From UMGS1052 sp045532035 (lineage in GTDB: Bacteria > Bacillota > Clostridia > Oscillospirales > CAG-382): a stretch of 12,860 bases of DNA. The notes below the pieces were generated by a model. The model did no database searches and was not told the origin of the DNA. It saw nothing but the letters and a program-made list of their open reading frames with translations. Shown in pieces: positions 1-5,811 of the stretch (within the stretch, counting starts at the first letter, position 1; each line of letters opens with the position of its first letter). The stretch is from positions 1 to 12,860 of the forward strand of contig JAZSFD010000063.1 in assembly GCA_045532035.1 (NCBI GenBank), in the 5' to 3' direction. Made by a program: the position numbers and the translations under genes.

Positions 1-50
1 ATCATCACTACTTCCATTTTAATTTGTCTGTTTTTTCCTGTTACAAGCAT
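1..50 (-). CDS. N-terminal fragment of a minus-strand gene (possibly a transposase)
   Basis: Read on the minus strand, an ATG at 50 is preceded by an AGGAG Shine-Dalgarno about 6 bases upstream and by a good promoter, so a real gene starts here and runs off the left edge. The 16 visible codons read MLVTGKNRQIKMEVVM. The pattern of a basic start followed by Q-I-x-M-E-x-V reminds me of the N-terminus of IS1182-type transposases, but 16 residues cannot settle this and the identity is a low-confidence guess. No stop codon occurs in the visible part. Confidence 0.5.
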   Translation of the reverse strand, partial: MLVTGKNRQIKMEVVM

Positions 51-76
51 ATTTTTCTCCTAAGTTTTATGCTTAT

Positions 77-105
77 ATTATACCATATTTTATCGTTTTT
101 TGCAA
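77..105 (-). promoter_or_regulatory. Sigma-A promoter for the gene at the left edge
   Basis: On the minus strand there is a -35 box TTGCAA (105-100), a 17-base spacer and a perfect -10 box TATAAT (82-77). Transcription would start near 70, leaving about 20 untranslated bases before the ATG at 50, with AGGAG in between. Spacing and boxes are near consensus. Confidence 0.75.
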
Positions 106-110
106 AAAAA

Positions 111-164
111 TGACCACTGACTGGGTTTGTCAGTGGTCTGAGGGACGATGTTTTCATCGTCCCT
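111..164. repeat. Twin hairpins with the first copy of a 19-bp direct repeat
   Basis: Bases 112-121 (gaccactgac) and 129-138 (gtcagtggtc) form a perfect 10-bp inverted repeat with a 7-base loop. Directly after it, 141-150 (agggacgatg) and 155-164 (catcgtccct) form a second perfect 10-bp stem with loop TTTT. The 19 bases at 123-141 (gggtttgtcagtggtctga) recur exactly at 538-556, where a different hairpin follows. Neither hairpin has a clear U-tract, so a terminator role is uncertain. If the left-edge gene belongs to an insertion sequence, this could be near its end, but that is not shown. Confidence 0.6.
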
Positions 165-337
165 GCTTGCTGACAAAGTGTATTACAACAATTGCTGTTA
201 GCAATATGCACAAACAGGGAGTGTCATAATACCTCCATTGCCTGAAAGGGCGGCTGATTGATACGCCCATTTTTCCAAAACAAGGTTTCTGATATCGGCA
301 AAGCAGAAGTCCAATCAGATGAGCGTCTGTAATAATT

Positions 338-419
338 GTAGGGGAGGATGGCCACAACGGCCCCTTAAGAAATACAGTTATAACTTGTTTTGGGGGAGGT
401 TGTGGGCACCGTCCCCTAC
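338..419. repeat. REP-like palindromic repeat, 21-nt arms
   Basis: Arm 338-358 begins gtagggga and ends cacaac; arm 399-419 begins gttgtggg and ends tcccctac. The two arms are reverse complements at 18 of 21 positions, with a 40-base middle (359-398). Terminal GTAGGGGA/TCCCCTAC arms like these resemble the palindromic intergenic repeats I know from Oscillospiraceae-type genomes. It encodes nothing recognisable; a folded RNA or a mobilised non-autonomous repeat are both possible. Confidence 0.55.
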
Positions 420-504
420 GGAGAGAGATTCTTAAATCCTGCAATATTCCCGTCTCTCTCCGTCAAAACCTGCGGTTTTGCCGCCACACTTGCCAGGGAG
501 GCTT
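419..504. repeat. Second intergenic repeat block with inverted repeats
   Basis: It begins with a perfect 10-bp inverted repeat, cggagagaga (419-428) and tctctctccg (453-462). A 7-bp hairpin follows immediately, caaaacc (464-470), loop tgc, ggttttg (474-480), and then a gcc...ggc segment ending in a T run near 504. The order CTCTCCGTC - hairpin - gcc...gggaggcttt resembles a degenerate copy of a common Clostridia intergenic repeat. That resemblance is from memory and unverified. Confidence 0.45.
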
Positions 505-537
505 TTGTGCAATATATCAATGTGCACTTCTGAAATA

Positions 538-579
538 GGGTTTGTCAGTGGTCTGAAAGAGGGCTCTTGCCCTCTTTTT
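538..579. terminator. Second 19-bp repeat copy plus hairpin; possible terminator of the minus-strand gene
   Basis: Bases 538-556 repeat 123-141 exactly. A perfect 9-bp stem follows: aaagagggc (556-564), loop of 4, gccctcttt (569-577). It lies about 15 bases beyond the stop codon of the ADP-ribosylglycohydrolase gene, the right place for its terminator. The stronger T-run, however, is on the plus strand; in the minus direction only three U sit at the end of the stem, so termination may be weak. Confidence 0.45.
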
Positions 580-592
580 GATTGTTGCATTA

Positions 593-2041
593 TCAGCCTG
601 CGATGATGATCGGGATAAGAAGCGTTGTGGGTCTGCCGGGAACTGTAACCTGAACGATGGCTCTGTTCATCGGTTCAATTCTTTCACCTGCGGTGAGAGT
701 GACCTCCCACGAATGACCGTCAACAGGCTCATGATATACCTGCTGATTGAGATAAAGATCACGCTTATAGGGCGAGCAGGTCCAGCTTTCCGGGAGAATA
801 ACTCTGATATTAAGATGTCGCTGATCGTATACCTTATTGAAGAATCTGATTCTTACCTTGAGGCTTTCTCCCTCGGAAATGGTGGGCTTTTCGAAAAATT
901 CAACGATAGATTCGACACACATATTATCGGGACCGTCATAGGAATAGGGTGTTCTCATAAAAAGCTTCTTTTCGATGCCCGAAAGAGTGTTTCTCACTTT
1001 TTCATCGGAAATATCTGTATCCCCGTCGGTATATTCCATATCAATACCATGAGCCTTGAACATGAAAGGAATCATTTTCATCACACGCTCGGTAAGCTCG
1101 GTGCAGGTCTTGGGCATGAGATGTGCAATGTTTGTTCTGTCAATGGCAACAGTGACGATGTTGTCGCCGAGGTATTCTGCCCAGTCGGCAGGTATTCCTT
1201 CTTTGCTGTAAACTATACCGAGAATAGCACCGACTGTGGCTCCAGTGCAATCGGTGTCGTCGCCGCAGTTGATGGCATAGATCATCGACTTCTTGAAATC
1301 ACCTTCGCCGTACATAAGACCGATCACTACATAAGCAATATTTTCGGGAGCCTGGAACCAATCCTTTTCTTCGAAATCCTTTACAAGCATATTGCGGACT
1401 TCGCGGTAGTCTACACCCTTATCATAACAATCAAGAACAAGCCTTACGCATTTTGCAACCTTGCAATCGGCAGGAATTCTGTCAAGAGCAAGTTCAACAA
1501 GCTTGCGGATATCAGACTCAAAGAAAGCATAGCTTTCAAGACATGCGGTAAAGATCTCGGCATAGGTACCTTCCGCCATGCCATGATCAATGGAGGCATC
1601 GGCGAAAGCGTATTTTGCGGCAATATTCGGGAAGCCCGGTGCCATTGTTGCCCAGATTTCAGAACGGATCCACGCGCCGTTGGAATCCTTCCACTGTTCG
1701 TTTTCGTATTCACCCGAAAGAGGAGGCAAGAACCCTGCCTTAAGATTGCTCTTTCCGACACCGTATTCGTTCCAATGAGCAGGAATGTAGCTTACCCAAT
1801 ATTCCGAAAGGATATTTCCGTTGAGCTTAATAAGACCTTCGGTTTCTGCAGCCATAAGCCAAATAAGCTGAAGGTCAAGATCGTCGTTTGGCAAGACCTC
1901 TCCCGGCTTTGTAACAAAGCCTTTGATGTCAAGCATCTGCCTTTTTCCCTCATATGGTGTTCCCATGGTGCCGCCGATATTTTTTCCGAGCCAGCAGCCG
2001 TATATCTTGCTTTCAAGCAGTTTTCTGTTAAACTTTATCAT
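593..2041 (-). CDS. ADP-ribosylglycohydrolase family protein with C-terminal beta domain
   Basis: The 482-residue protein has the hallmarks of the ADP-ribosylglycohydrolase (ARH/DraG) fold: an N-terminal helix with YGCWLGKNIGGTMGTPYEG (14-32), PNDDLDLQL (51-59) supplying the first metal aspartates (D53, D54), and CGDDTDCTGA (259-268) supplying the second pair (D262, D264). The family removes ADP-ribose or related N-glycosidic groups using two Mg2+ ions; the substrate here is unknown. Residues from about 375 to 482 look like an added beta-sandwich (MCVESIVEFFEKP onward) outside the catalytic core. The start is fixed by AAAGGGGG eight bases upstream of the ATG at 2041. It lies 89 bases downstream of an AraC-type regulator on the same strand, which suggests an inducible function in using a sugar- or nucleoside-like compound; that is inference. 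Confidence 0.88.
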   Translation of the reverse strand: MIKFNRKLLESKIYGCWLGKNIGGTMGTPYEGKRQMLDIKGFVTKPGEVLPNDDLDLQLIWLMAAETEGLIKLNGNILSEYWVSYIPAHWNEYGVGKSNLKAGFLPPLSGEYENEQWKDSNGAWIRSEIWATMAPGFPNIAAKYAFADASIDHGMAEGTYAEIFTACLESYAFFESDIRKLVELALDRIPADCKVAKCVRLVLDCYDKGVDYREVRNMLVKDFEEKDWFQAPENIAYVVIGLMYGEGDFKKSMIYAINCGDDTDCTGATVGAILGIVYSKEGIPADWAEYLGDNIVTVAIDRTNIAHLMPKTCTELTERVMKMIPFMFKAHGIDMEYTDGDTDISDEKVRNTLSGIEKKLFMRTPYSYDGPDNMCVESIVEFFEKPTISEGESLKVRIRFFNKVYDQRHLNIRVILPESWTCSPYKRDLYLNQQVYHEPVDGHSWEVTLTAGERIEPMNRAIVQVTVPGRPTTLLIPIIIAG

Positions 2042-2074
2042 TGTTTGTTCCCCCTTTCGATGTTTGTTGTTTTT

Positions 2075-2101
2075 ATTCTATCACAAAAAAGCTAAATACA
2101 A
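2075..2101 (-). promoter_or_regulatory. Possible promoter of the ADP-ribosylglycohydrolase gene
   Basis: On the minus strand there is an extended -10 element TGATAGAAT (2083-2075), with TTGTAT (2101-2096) upstream at a short 15-base spacing. It would allow transcription independent of the araC promoter. The spacing is below optimum, so this is a candidate only. Confidence 0.35.
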
Positions 2102-2130
2102 TATTGGATTTTACAGTATTGATATCAAAA

Positions 2131-3002
2131 TCAAATACAGAAATGAGTTTTTCTGTATTCAGCGGGAGTTGCTCCCATATACTCACGGAAATGCTTATAA
2201 AATCTTGTCTTGTCGGTAAAACCCACCTGATAGCAGATCTCATCCACAGAAAGCTCGCGTTTTTTCAAAAGCTCGACGCTTTTGTCGATGCGCGCCTTTG
2301 TTATATACTCGGTAAGGGTCATTGAATAAGTTTCCTTGAAAAGGCGGCTGAAATATGACGGAGTGTAAAAGCAACGCTCGGCAAGATCCTGGAGAGTGAG
2401 CCTTTCATGGCAATGGGATTCGATGTAGCCAAGGATATCGTCTGCTACACTTCCGAACAGCTTATGATCTTTCGAAAGCCCGCGGGACATGGCGCGGAAG
2501 ATGAAAAGCAAAAGCACCACAACGATAGAATTTATCATAGTGCTCCTGCCAAGGCGCGCAGAACGGTATTCGTCATAAAGCATTGCGAAAAGCGTGTCTG
2601 TTTTTGCCATATTCGCATCATCGAGCGAAACAAAGGGGTTCTCCTTGTCAACCGAATTCGCAAAGTCCTCAAAGGCAGTGAGAGACAAAAGCTCGAAAGC
2701 GTTTTCGGAATTTACAATAGAGCTTCCGAAAAGCTCGGGCCGCAGCATGAGATTATAGAAGGACATTCCCTCGGAATCGGGAGTTATCGAATGGGTCTGC
2801 TTATAGTTTATAAAAAGAAGGTCTCCTTTTTGACCTGATACGACACATCATTGATGCGGTGGGTACCGGTGCCGTCACAAATATATACGATCTCAATAAA
2901 GTCGTGGATGTGGATATTTGTCGATCGGGTAGCGTTTTTGGTCAGAAACATTGACACTCCTTCGCCATTATTAAAAAAGCTTCCAGACATATACTTGTAC
3001 AC
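2131..3002 (-). pseudogene. AraC-family transcriptional regulator, interrupted by a -1 frameshift
   Basis: The first frame reads from a GTG at 3002 (seven bases after a GGGGG ribosome binding site) through a cupin-like segment, HIHDFIEIVYICDGTGTHRIND, to a stop near 2809. The second frame continues the same protein (LLFINYKQTHSITPDSEG, then MSFYNLML) and ends with two AraC helix-turn-helix units: LTLQDLAERCFYTPSYFSRLFKE and LSVDEICYQVGFTDKTRFYKHFRE. Adding one base at the A5G2 run (2825-2831) restores KKGDLLF and a single frame of 290 residues, a normal AraC length. Either the gene is broken, or this is a homopolymer sequencing/assembly error, or slippage at the run rescues it. Intact, it would bind a ligand through the cupin half and control the adjacent hydrolase, the divergent oad operon, or both. 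If the GTG is wrong, the next start is ATG at 2990. Confidence 0.85.
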
Positions 3003-3030
3003 GCCACATCCCCCTTTCATATTCGAGTTT

Positions 3031-3059
3031 ATTGTAGCAGAAAAAAACAGATTTGACAA
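3031..3059 (-). promoter_or_regulatory. Sigma-A promoter of the AraC-type regulator
   Basis: On the minus strand: TTGTCA (3059-3054), a 17-base spacer and TACAAT (3036-3031). Transcription would start near 3024, about 22 bases before the GTG start, with AAAGGGGG between. A second TTGACA lies farther upstream (about 3112-3107) with a poorer -10 box. Confidence 0.7.
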
Positions 3060-3127
3060 GTAAAAGTGAAGAATTAGTAGTGAAAATGATAAAATTGAGA
3101 AAAATTTGTCAATTATTGAAAATACTA

Positions 3128-3156
3128 TTGCGTTTTGTGTTTTTTTGGTATATAAT
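3128..3156 (+). promoter_or_regulatory. Sigma-A promoter of the oad operon
   Basis: TTGCGT (3128-3133), a 17-base spacer and a perfect TATAAT (3151-3156). The start would fall near 3163, giving an untranslated leader of about 95 bases before oadG. The promoter is divergent from the araC promoter about 70 bases away, so one bound regulator could affect both. Confidence 0.75.
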
Positions 3157-3181
3157 GTATGATGTCTGAGATTTGGATTTG

Positions 3182-3231
3182 TTCGAAATTTTTGACATAT
3201 GTCATTGTTTCGCGACAACCATTTCGAAATT
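3182..3231 (+). promoter_or_regulatory. Candidate operator in the oad leader: central palindrome between two TTCGAAATT copies
   Basis: TGACATATGTCA (3193-3204) is a perfect 12-bp palindrome. It lies between two identical TTCGAAATT boxes (3182-3190 and 3223-3231), and an imperfect palindrome TTGTTTCGCGACAA (3205-3218) sits between the centre and the second box. All lie downstream of the predicted start, a position typical of a roadblock operator or a leader RNA fold. No regulator can be assigned from the sequence. Confidence 0.4.
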
Positions 3232-3257
3232 AAATTATTAAAAACGGAGGTAAAAAA

Positions 3258-3551
3258 ATGAATCCCGGTTTTGTAGTTGTAATGGGGCTTTCCATTGTGT
3301 TCATCGGTCTTGTCTGCATCATTCTTGTATGCAAGCTGATGAGCCTTGCAGTCGGCATCGGCGAAAAGTCTCCTGAATCCGCGGCACAGAATCAGTCCAC
3401 GGCTTCGCAACCCCAGCAAACAGTCTCCCCTCAGTCGGCGTCTGAAATTCCTTCAAGACCCGAACTTGTTGCGGCAGTAGCCGCCGCAATTTCCGAATAC
3501 AGCGGAAAAGATATTTCCGGCATCCGTATTCTCTCAATCAAAAAAATTTAA
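3258..3551 (+). CDS. oadG: Oxaloacetate decarboxylase gamma chain, OadG family
   Basis: The 97-residue protein has one membrane helix at 5-29 (FVVVMGLSIVFIGLVCIIL), a Ser/Gln/Pro-rich linker (37-66) and a short C-terminal module (PELVAAVAAAISEYSG... to IRILSIKKI). This is the usual layout of the small subunit that anchors and assembles Na+-pumping decarboxylases, where it holds the carboxyltransferase against the beta subunit at the inner membrane face. GGAGG stands seven bases before the ATG. It is first in the operon, 20 bases before the biotin carrier gene. Length and order fit the family; the sequence identifies the family rather than the substrate. Confidence 0.88.
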   Translation: MNPGFVVVMGLSIVFIGLVCIILVCKLMSLAVGIGEKSPESAAQNQSTASQPQQTVSPQSASEIPSRPELVAAVAAAISEYSGKDISGIRILSIKKI

Positions 3552-3571
3552 GACAGAAAGGTGAAAAAGTC

Positions 3572-3925
3572 ATGAAACAGTACAAAATCAACGTAAACGG
3601 CACATTCTACGAAGTATCTATCGAGGAAGTTGACGCTTCCGAAATCAAGTCTGCAGCTCCTGCAGCACCCGCAGCACCTGCTGCTCCCGTTTCATCTGCT
3701 CCCGCGGCAGGTGAAAAGGTGAACGCTCCCATGCCCGGTAACATTCTCGCTGTAAATATCAATGTGGGCGATGTTGTCAAGGCAGGTCAGGTCGGTATGG
3801 TCCTTGAAGCCATGAAGATGGAAAACGAGATCATGATTCCCTGCGACGGTAAAGTTACCGCTGTCGGTGTTACAAAGGGTTCGACAGTTGAATCAGGAGC
3901 TTTCCTTTTCTCGATCGGCTGGTAA
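3572..3925 (+). CDS. Biotin carrier protein of a Na+-pumping decarboxylase
   Basis: The 117-residue protein has an N-terminal beta segment (MKQYKINVNGTFYEVSIEEV), a flexible Ala-Pro linker (about 27-47, AAPAAPAAPAAP) and a biotinyl domain (about 50-117). The biotinylation motif is EAMKMEN with K82 as the expected attachment site. It carries carboxyl groups from the OadA active site to OadB in the membrane. In Klebsiella-type pumps this domain is fused to the C-terminus of OadA; here it is separate, as in glutaconyl-CoA and methylmalonyl-CoA decarboxylases, where GcdC/MmdC play the part. The ribosome binding site is GAAAGGTG. It sits between oadG and oadB. Confidence 0.9.
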   Translation: MKQYKINVNGTFYEVSIEEVDASEIKSAAPAAPAAPAAPVSSAPAAGEKVNAPMPGNILAVNINVGDVVKAGQVGMVLEAMKMENEIMIPCDGKVTAVGVTKGSTVESGAFLFSIGW

Positions 3926-3943
3926 CACAAGGAGTAGCAAAAT

Positions 3944-5740
3944 ATGAAAAAGAGAATTCCGGCTCTTCTTGCCGCGTGTGTTCTTCTTATTTCGGCCCTC
4001 GGCATGTCTGTTTTCGCAGATGAAGAGAGCGTCGACACAAGCGTCGCTGAAGCTGAGACAGAAGCTCCTGTCGAAGAAGCTGAGACAGAAGTCATCACAG
4101 CAGAAGAAAAAGAAGAATGCCCCATTATTATTAAAGATGCTCAGTATGATATCGATACAAAGACACTGAGCGTCATCATTGCAAACAAATCATATAGTTC
4201 ATATGATGTTTCGGTTATCCCGGGAACAACAGTCTCAACTGTTTCTTTTCCGGAAATCGACAATGTTTACATGAATGTCATCCAAAGCATTGTTAGCAAC
4301 TACGGCGAAGACTTCCTCAATCAGCGAGGCGATCAGGTAATGCAGATCGCTCAGCAGGAGGTCATGAACATCTACATGACAAACCTTGGTGCAGGCGCTG
4401 AAAAGACCTTCAAATATCAGGTCGAAACCAGCGGAGACAAGGATCCCGTCATCGATATTGCGGTTTATCACACTCCCTTTGACCCGTCTGTAGTCAGTGC
4501 AACAGTTTCGGAATTCAACATCGAAACATTCACAGACATTCTCCACAGACCTGAGGTCACTCCCATTCAGGCTATCAAGAACTTCCTCGGTCAGACTGCT
4601 GTCAAGGGCTTTATGGACAACCCCAAATGCCTCATCATGATCCTTGTAGCTTGTGTACTCATTTACCTTGCTATCGGAAAAGGATTTGAACCCCTTCGCC
4701 TTCTCCCCATTGCATGCGGTATGCTTCTCACAAACCTTCCCGGCGCGGAAATGTTCCACGAAGAGCTTTTTGCGGGCGGACACGCACACTGGAACCTTTT
4801 CGATGCTTCAAACACCGTAACCCCCGGTCTTCTTGACATCCTCTATCTCGGTGTTAAGCTCGGCATCTATCCTTGCCTTATTTTCTTCGGTGTCGGTGCC
4901 ATGACAGACTTCGGTCCCCTTATCGCAAATCCCAAGAGCCTTCTTATGGGTGCTGCTGCTCAGCTTGGTATCTTCGTGACATATGTTGCGGCGATCTTCT
5001 TGGGCTTTAACGGCGCCGAAGCAGACTCCAACGGTATCATCGGCGGTGCTGACGGTCCTACGGCAATTTATGTCACCAGCCGTCTTGCCCCCCACCTTCT
5101 CGGTCCGATTGCAGTTGCGGCATATTCCTACATGGCACTCGTTCCCGTTATCCAGCCTCCCATCATGAAGGCACTCACAACAAAGAAGGAAAGAATGATC
5201 GAAATGACGGCTCTTCGCACAGTTTCGAAGAAGGAAAAGATCATTTTCCCGATCGTTGTTACCATCTTTGTTGCAATTCTCGTTCCTTCGGCTGCTCCCC
5301 TTGTCGGTTCGCTGATGCTCGGAAATCTTTTCAAGGAATGCGGAGTCACCGAAAGACTTTCAAAGACCGTTCAGAACGAGCTCATGAACATCGTAACCAT
5401 CTTCCTCGGTATTTCGGTCGGTGCCACAGCTACAGCTGACACATTCCTCGCTCCCGAAACACTCAAGATCATCTGCATGGGCGTTGTTGCCTTCGGTCTC
5501 GGTACTGCAGGCGGCGTACTTCTTGCAAAGTTCATGAACCTCTTCCTCAAGAACAAGATCAATCCCCTTATCGGCTCTGCGGGCGTTTCTGCCGTTCCTA
5601 TGGCAGCACGAGTTTCGCAGATGGTCGGTCAGAAAGAGAATCCCAGAAACTTCCTGCTCATGCACGCCATGGGTCCCAATGTGGCAGGTGTTATCGGTTC
5701 GGCTATTGCCGCAGGTGTTCTTCTTTCGCTCTTCGGTTAA
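3944..5740 (+). CDS. oadB: Oxaloacetate decarboxylase beta subunit (Na+ pump) with a large N-terminal extension
   Basis: The core (about 212-598) is the polytopic membrane subunit that decarboxylates carboxybiotin and couples this to Na+ export. Markers are GAMTDFGPLIANP (318-330), GGADGPTAIY (367-376), QPPIMKAL (404-411), VSAVPMAARVSQ (548-559) and MHAMGPNVAGVIGSAIAAGV near the C-terminus. D370, Y396, N540, G544, S549 and R556 have the same mutual spacing as Klebsiella OadB D203, Y229, N373, G377, S382 and R389. Unusually, about 205 residues precede the first core helix: a signal peptide (KKR, hydrophobic 7-24, likely cut after SVFA), an acidic stretch (26-58), then a mixed beta/alpha region (60-200) that I do not recognise. 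Usual family length is roughly 370-435 residues. AAGGAG precedes the ATG. A structured 71-base gap separates it from oadA. Confidence 0.93.
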   Translation: MKKRIPALLAACVLLISALGMSVFADEESVDTSVAEAETEAPVEEAETEVITAEEKEECPIIIKDAQYDIDTKTLSVIIANKSYSSYDVSVIPGTTVSTVSFPEIDNVYMNVIQSIVSNYGEDFLNQRGDQVMQIAQQEVMNIYMTNLGAGAEKTFKYQVETSGDKDPVIDIAVYHTPFDPSVVSATVSEFNIETFTDILHRPEVTPIQAIKNFLGQTAVKGFMDNPKCLIMILVACVLIYLAIGKGFEPLRLLPIACGMLLTNLPGAEMFHEELFAGGHAHWNLFDASNTVTPGLLDILYLGVKLGIYPCLIFFGVGAMTDFGPLIANPKSLLMGAAAQLGIFVTYVAAIFLGFNGAEADSNGIIGGADGPTAIYVTSRLAPHLLGPIAVAAYSYMALVPVIQPPIMKALTTKKERMIEMTALRTVSKKEKIIFPIVVTIFVAILVPSAAPLVGSLMLGNLFKECGVTERLSKTVQNELMNIVTIFLGISVGATATADTFLAPETLKIICMGVVAFGLGTAGGVLLAKFMNLFLKNKINPLIGSAGVSAVPMAARVSQMVGQKENPRNFLLMHAMGPNVAGVIGSAIAAGVLLSLFG

Positions 5741-5752
5741 TCAATACTGATA

Positions 5753-5802
5753 CGCGGCAAGTTACCGACAGACTTGCCGCGATATGAAAAATCCTGTCGG
5801 AG
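5753..5802 (+). promoter_or_regulatory. Predicted H-type RNA pseudoknot overlapping the oadA ribosome binding site
   Basis: Stem 1 pairs cgcggcaagt (5753-5762) with acttgccgcg (5772-5781), 10 perfect base pairs. Within its 9-base loop, ccgacag (5765-5771) is the exact complement of ctgtcgg (5794-5800), giving a 7-bp stem 2. Crossing loops are 2 bases (5763-5764) and 12 bases (5782-5793), with no base between the stems at 5771/5772, which is the classic H-type geometry. The last two bases of stem 2 are the first GG of the oadA GGAG (5799-5802), nine bases before its ATG. Stem 1 starts 12 bases after the oadB stop, so ribosomes finishing oadB could disturb it. No U-tract follows, so it is not a terminator. 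A role in translational coupling or subunit stoichiometry is inferred. Confidence 0.65.
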
Positions 5803-5811
5803 AAAAGAGTA

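Larger units (their letters stand above)
51..592. other. Gene-free stretch rich in palindromic repeats
   Basis: No open frame here has a ribosome binding site or recognisable product. Apart from the leader and promoter of the left-edge gene, the stretch holds several hairpins, a 19-bp direct repeat and a REP-like palindrome, listed separately. The arrangement looks like a landing zone for small non-coding repeats rather than a decayed gene. Confidence 0.6.

Noticed and set aside
154..444. A 96-codon minus-strand frame in the repeat cluster
   Set aside because: It runs through the palindromes, lacks a ribosome binding site and has no recognisable features.
111..577. CRISPR array
   Set aside because: Only two copies of a 19-bp repeat 415 bases apart, without regular spacers or cas genes.
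578..2095. A 505-codon open frame on the plus strand opposite the ADP-ribosylglycohydrolase gene
   Set aside because: It has no ribosome binding site, its translation resembles no family, and the minus strand carries a clear enzyme with catalytic motifs and a good start. The long frame is a side effect of codon use.
3205..3218. A Rex-binding site before oadG (TTGTTTCGCGACAA)
   Set aside because: Too short and lacks the TTGTTAA/TTAACAA-type half-sites expected for Rex; kept only as an imperfect palindrome.
3003..3419. Extension of the AraC first half up to 3419
   Set aside because: The added residues run across the divergent oad promoter and oadG; the GTG at 3002 has the ribosome binding site and promoter.
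5753..5781. Terminator between oadB and oadA
   Set aside because: No U-tract follows the stem, and oadA has no promoter of its own downstream; a regulatory fold fits better.
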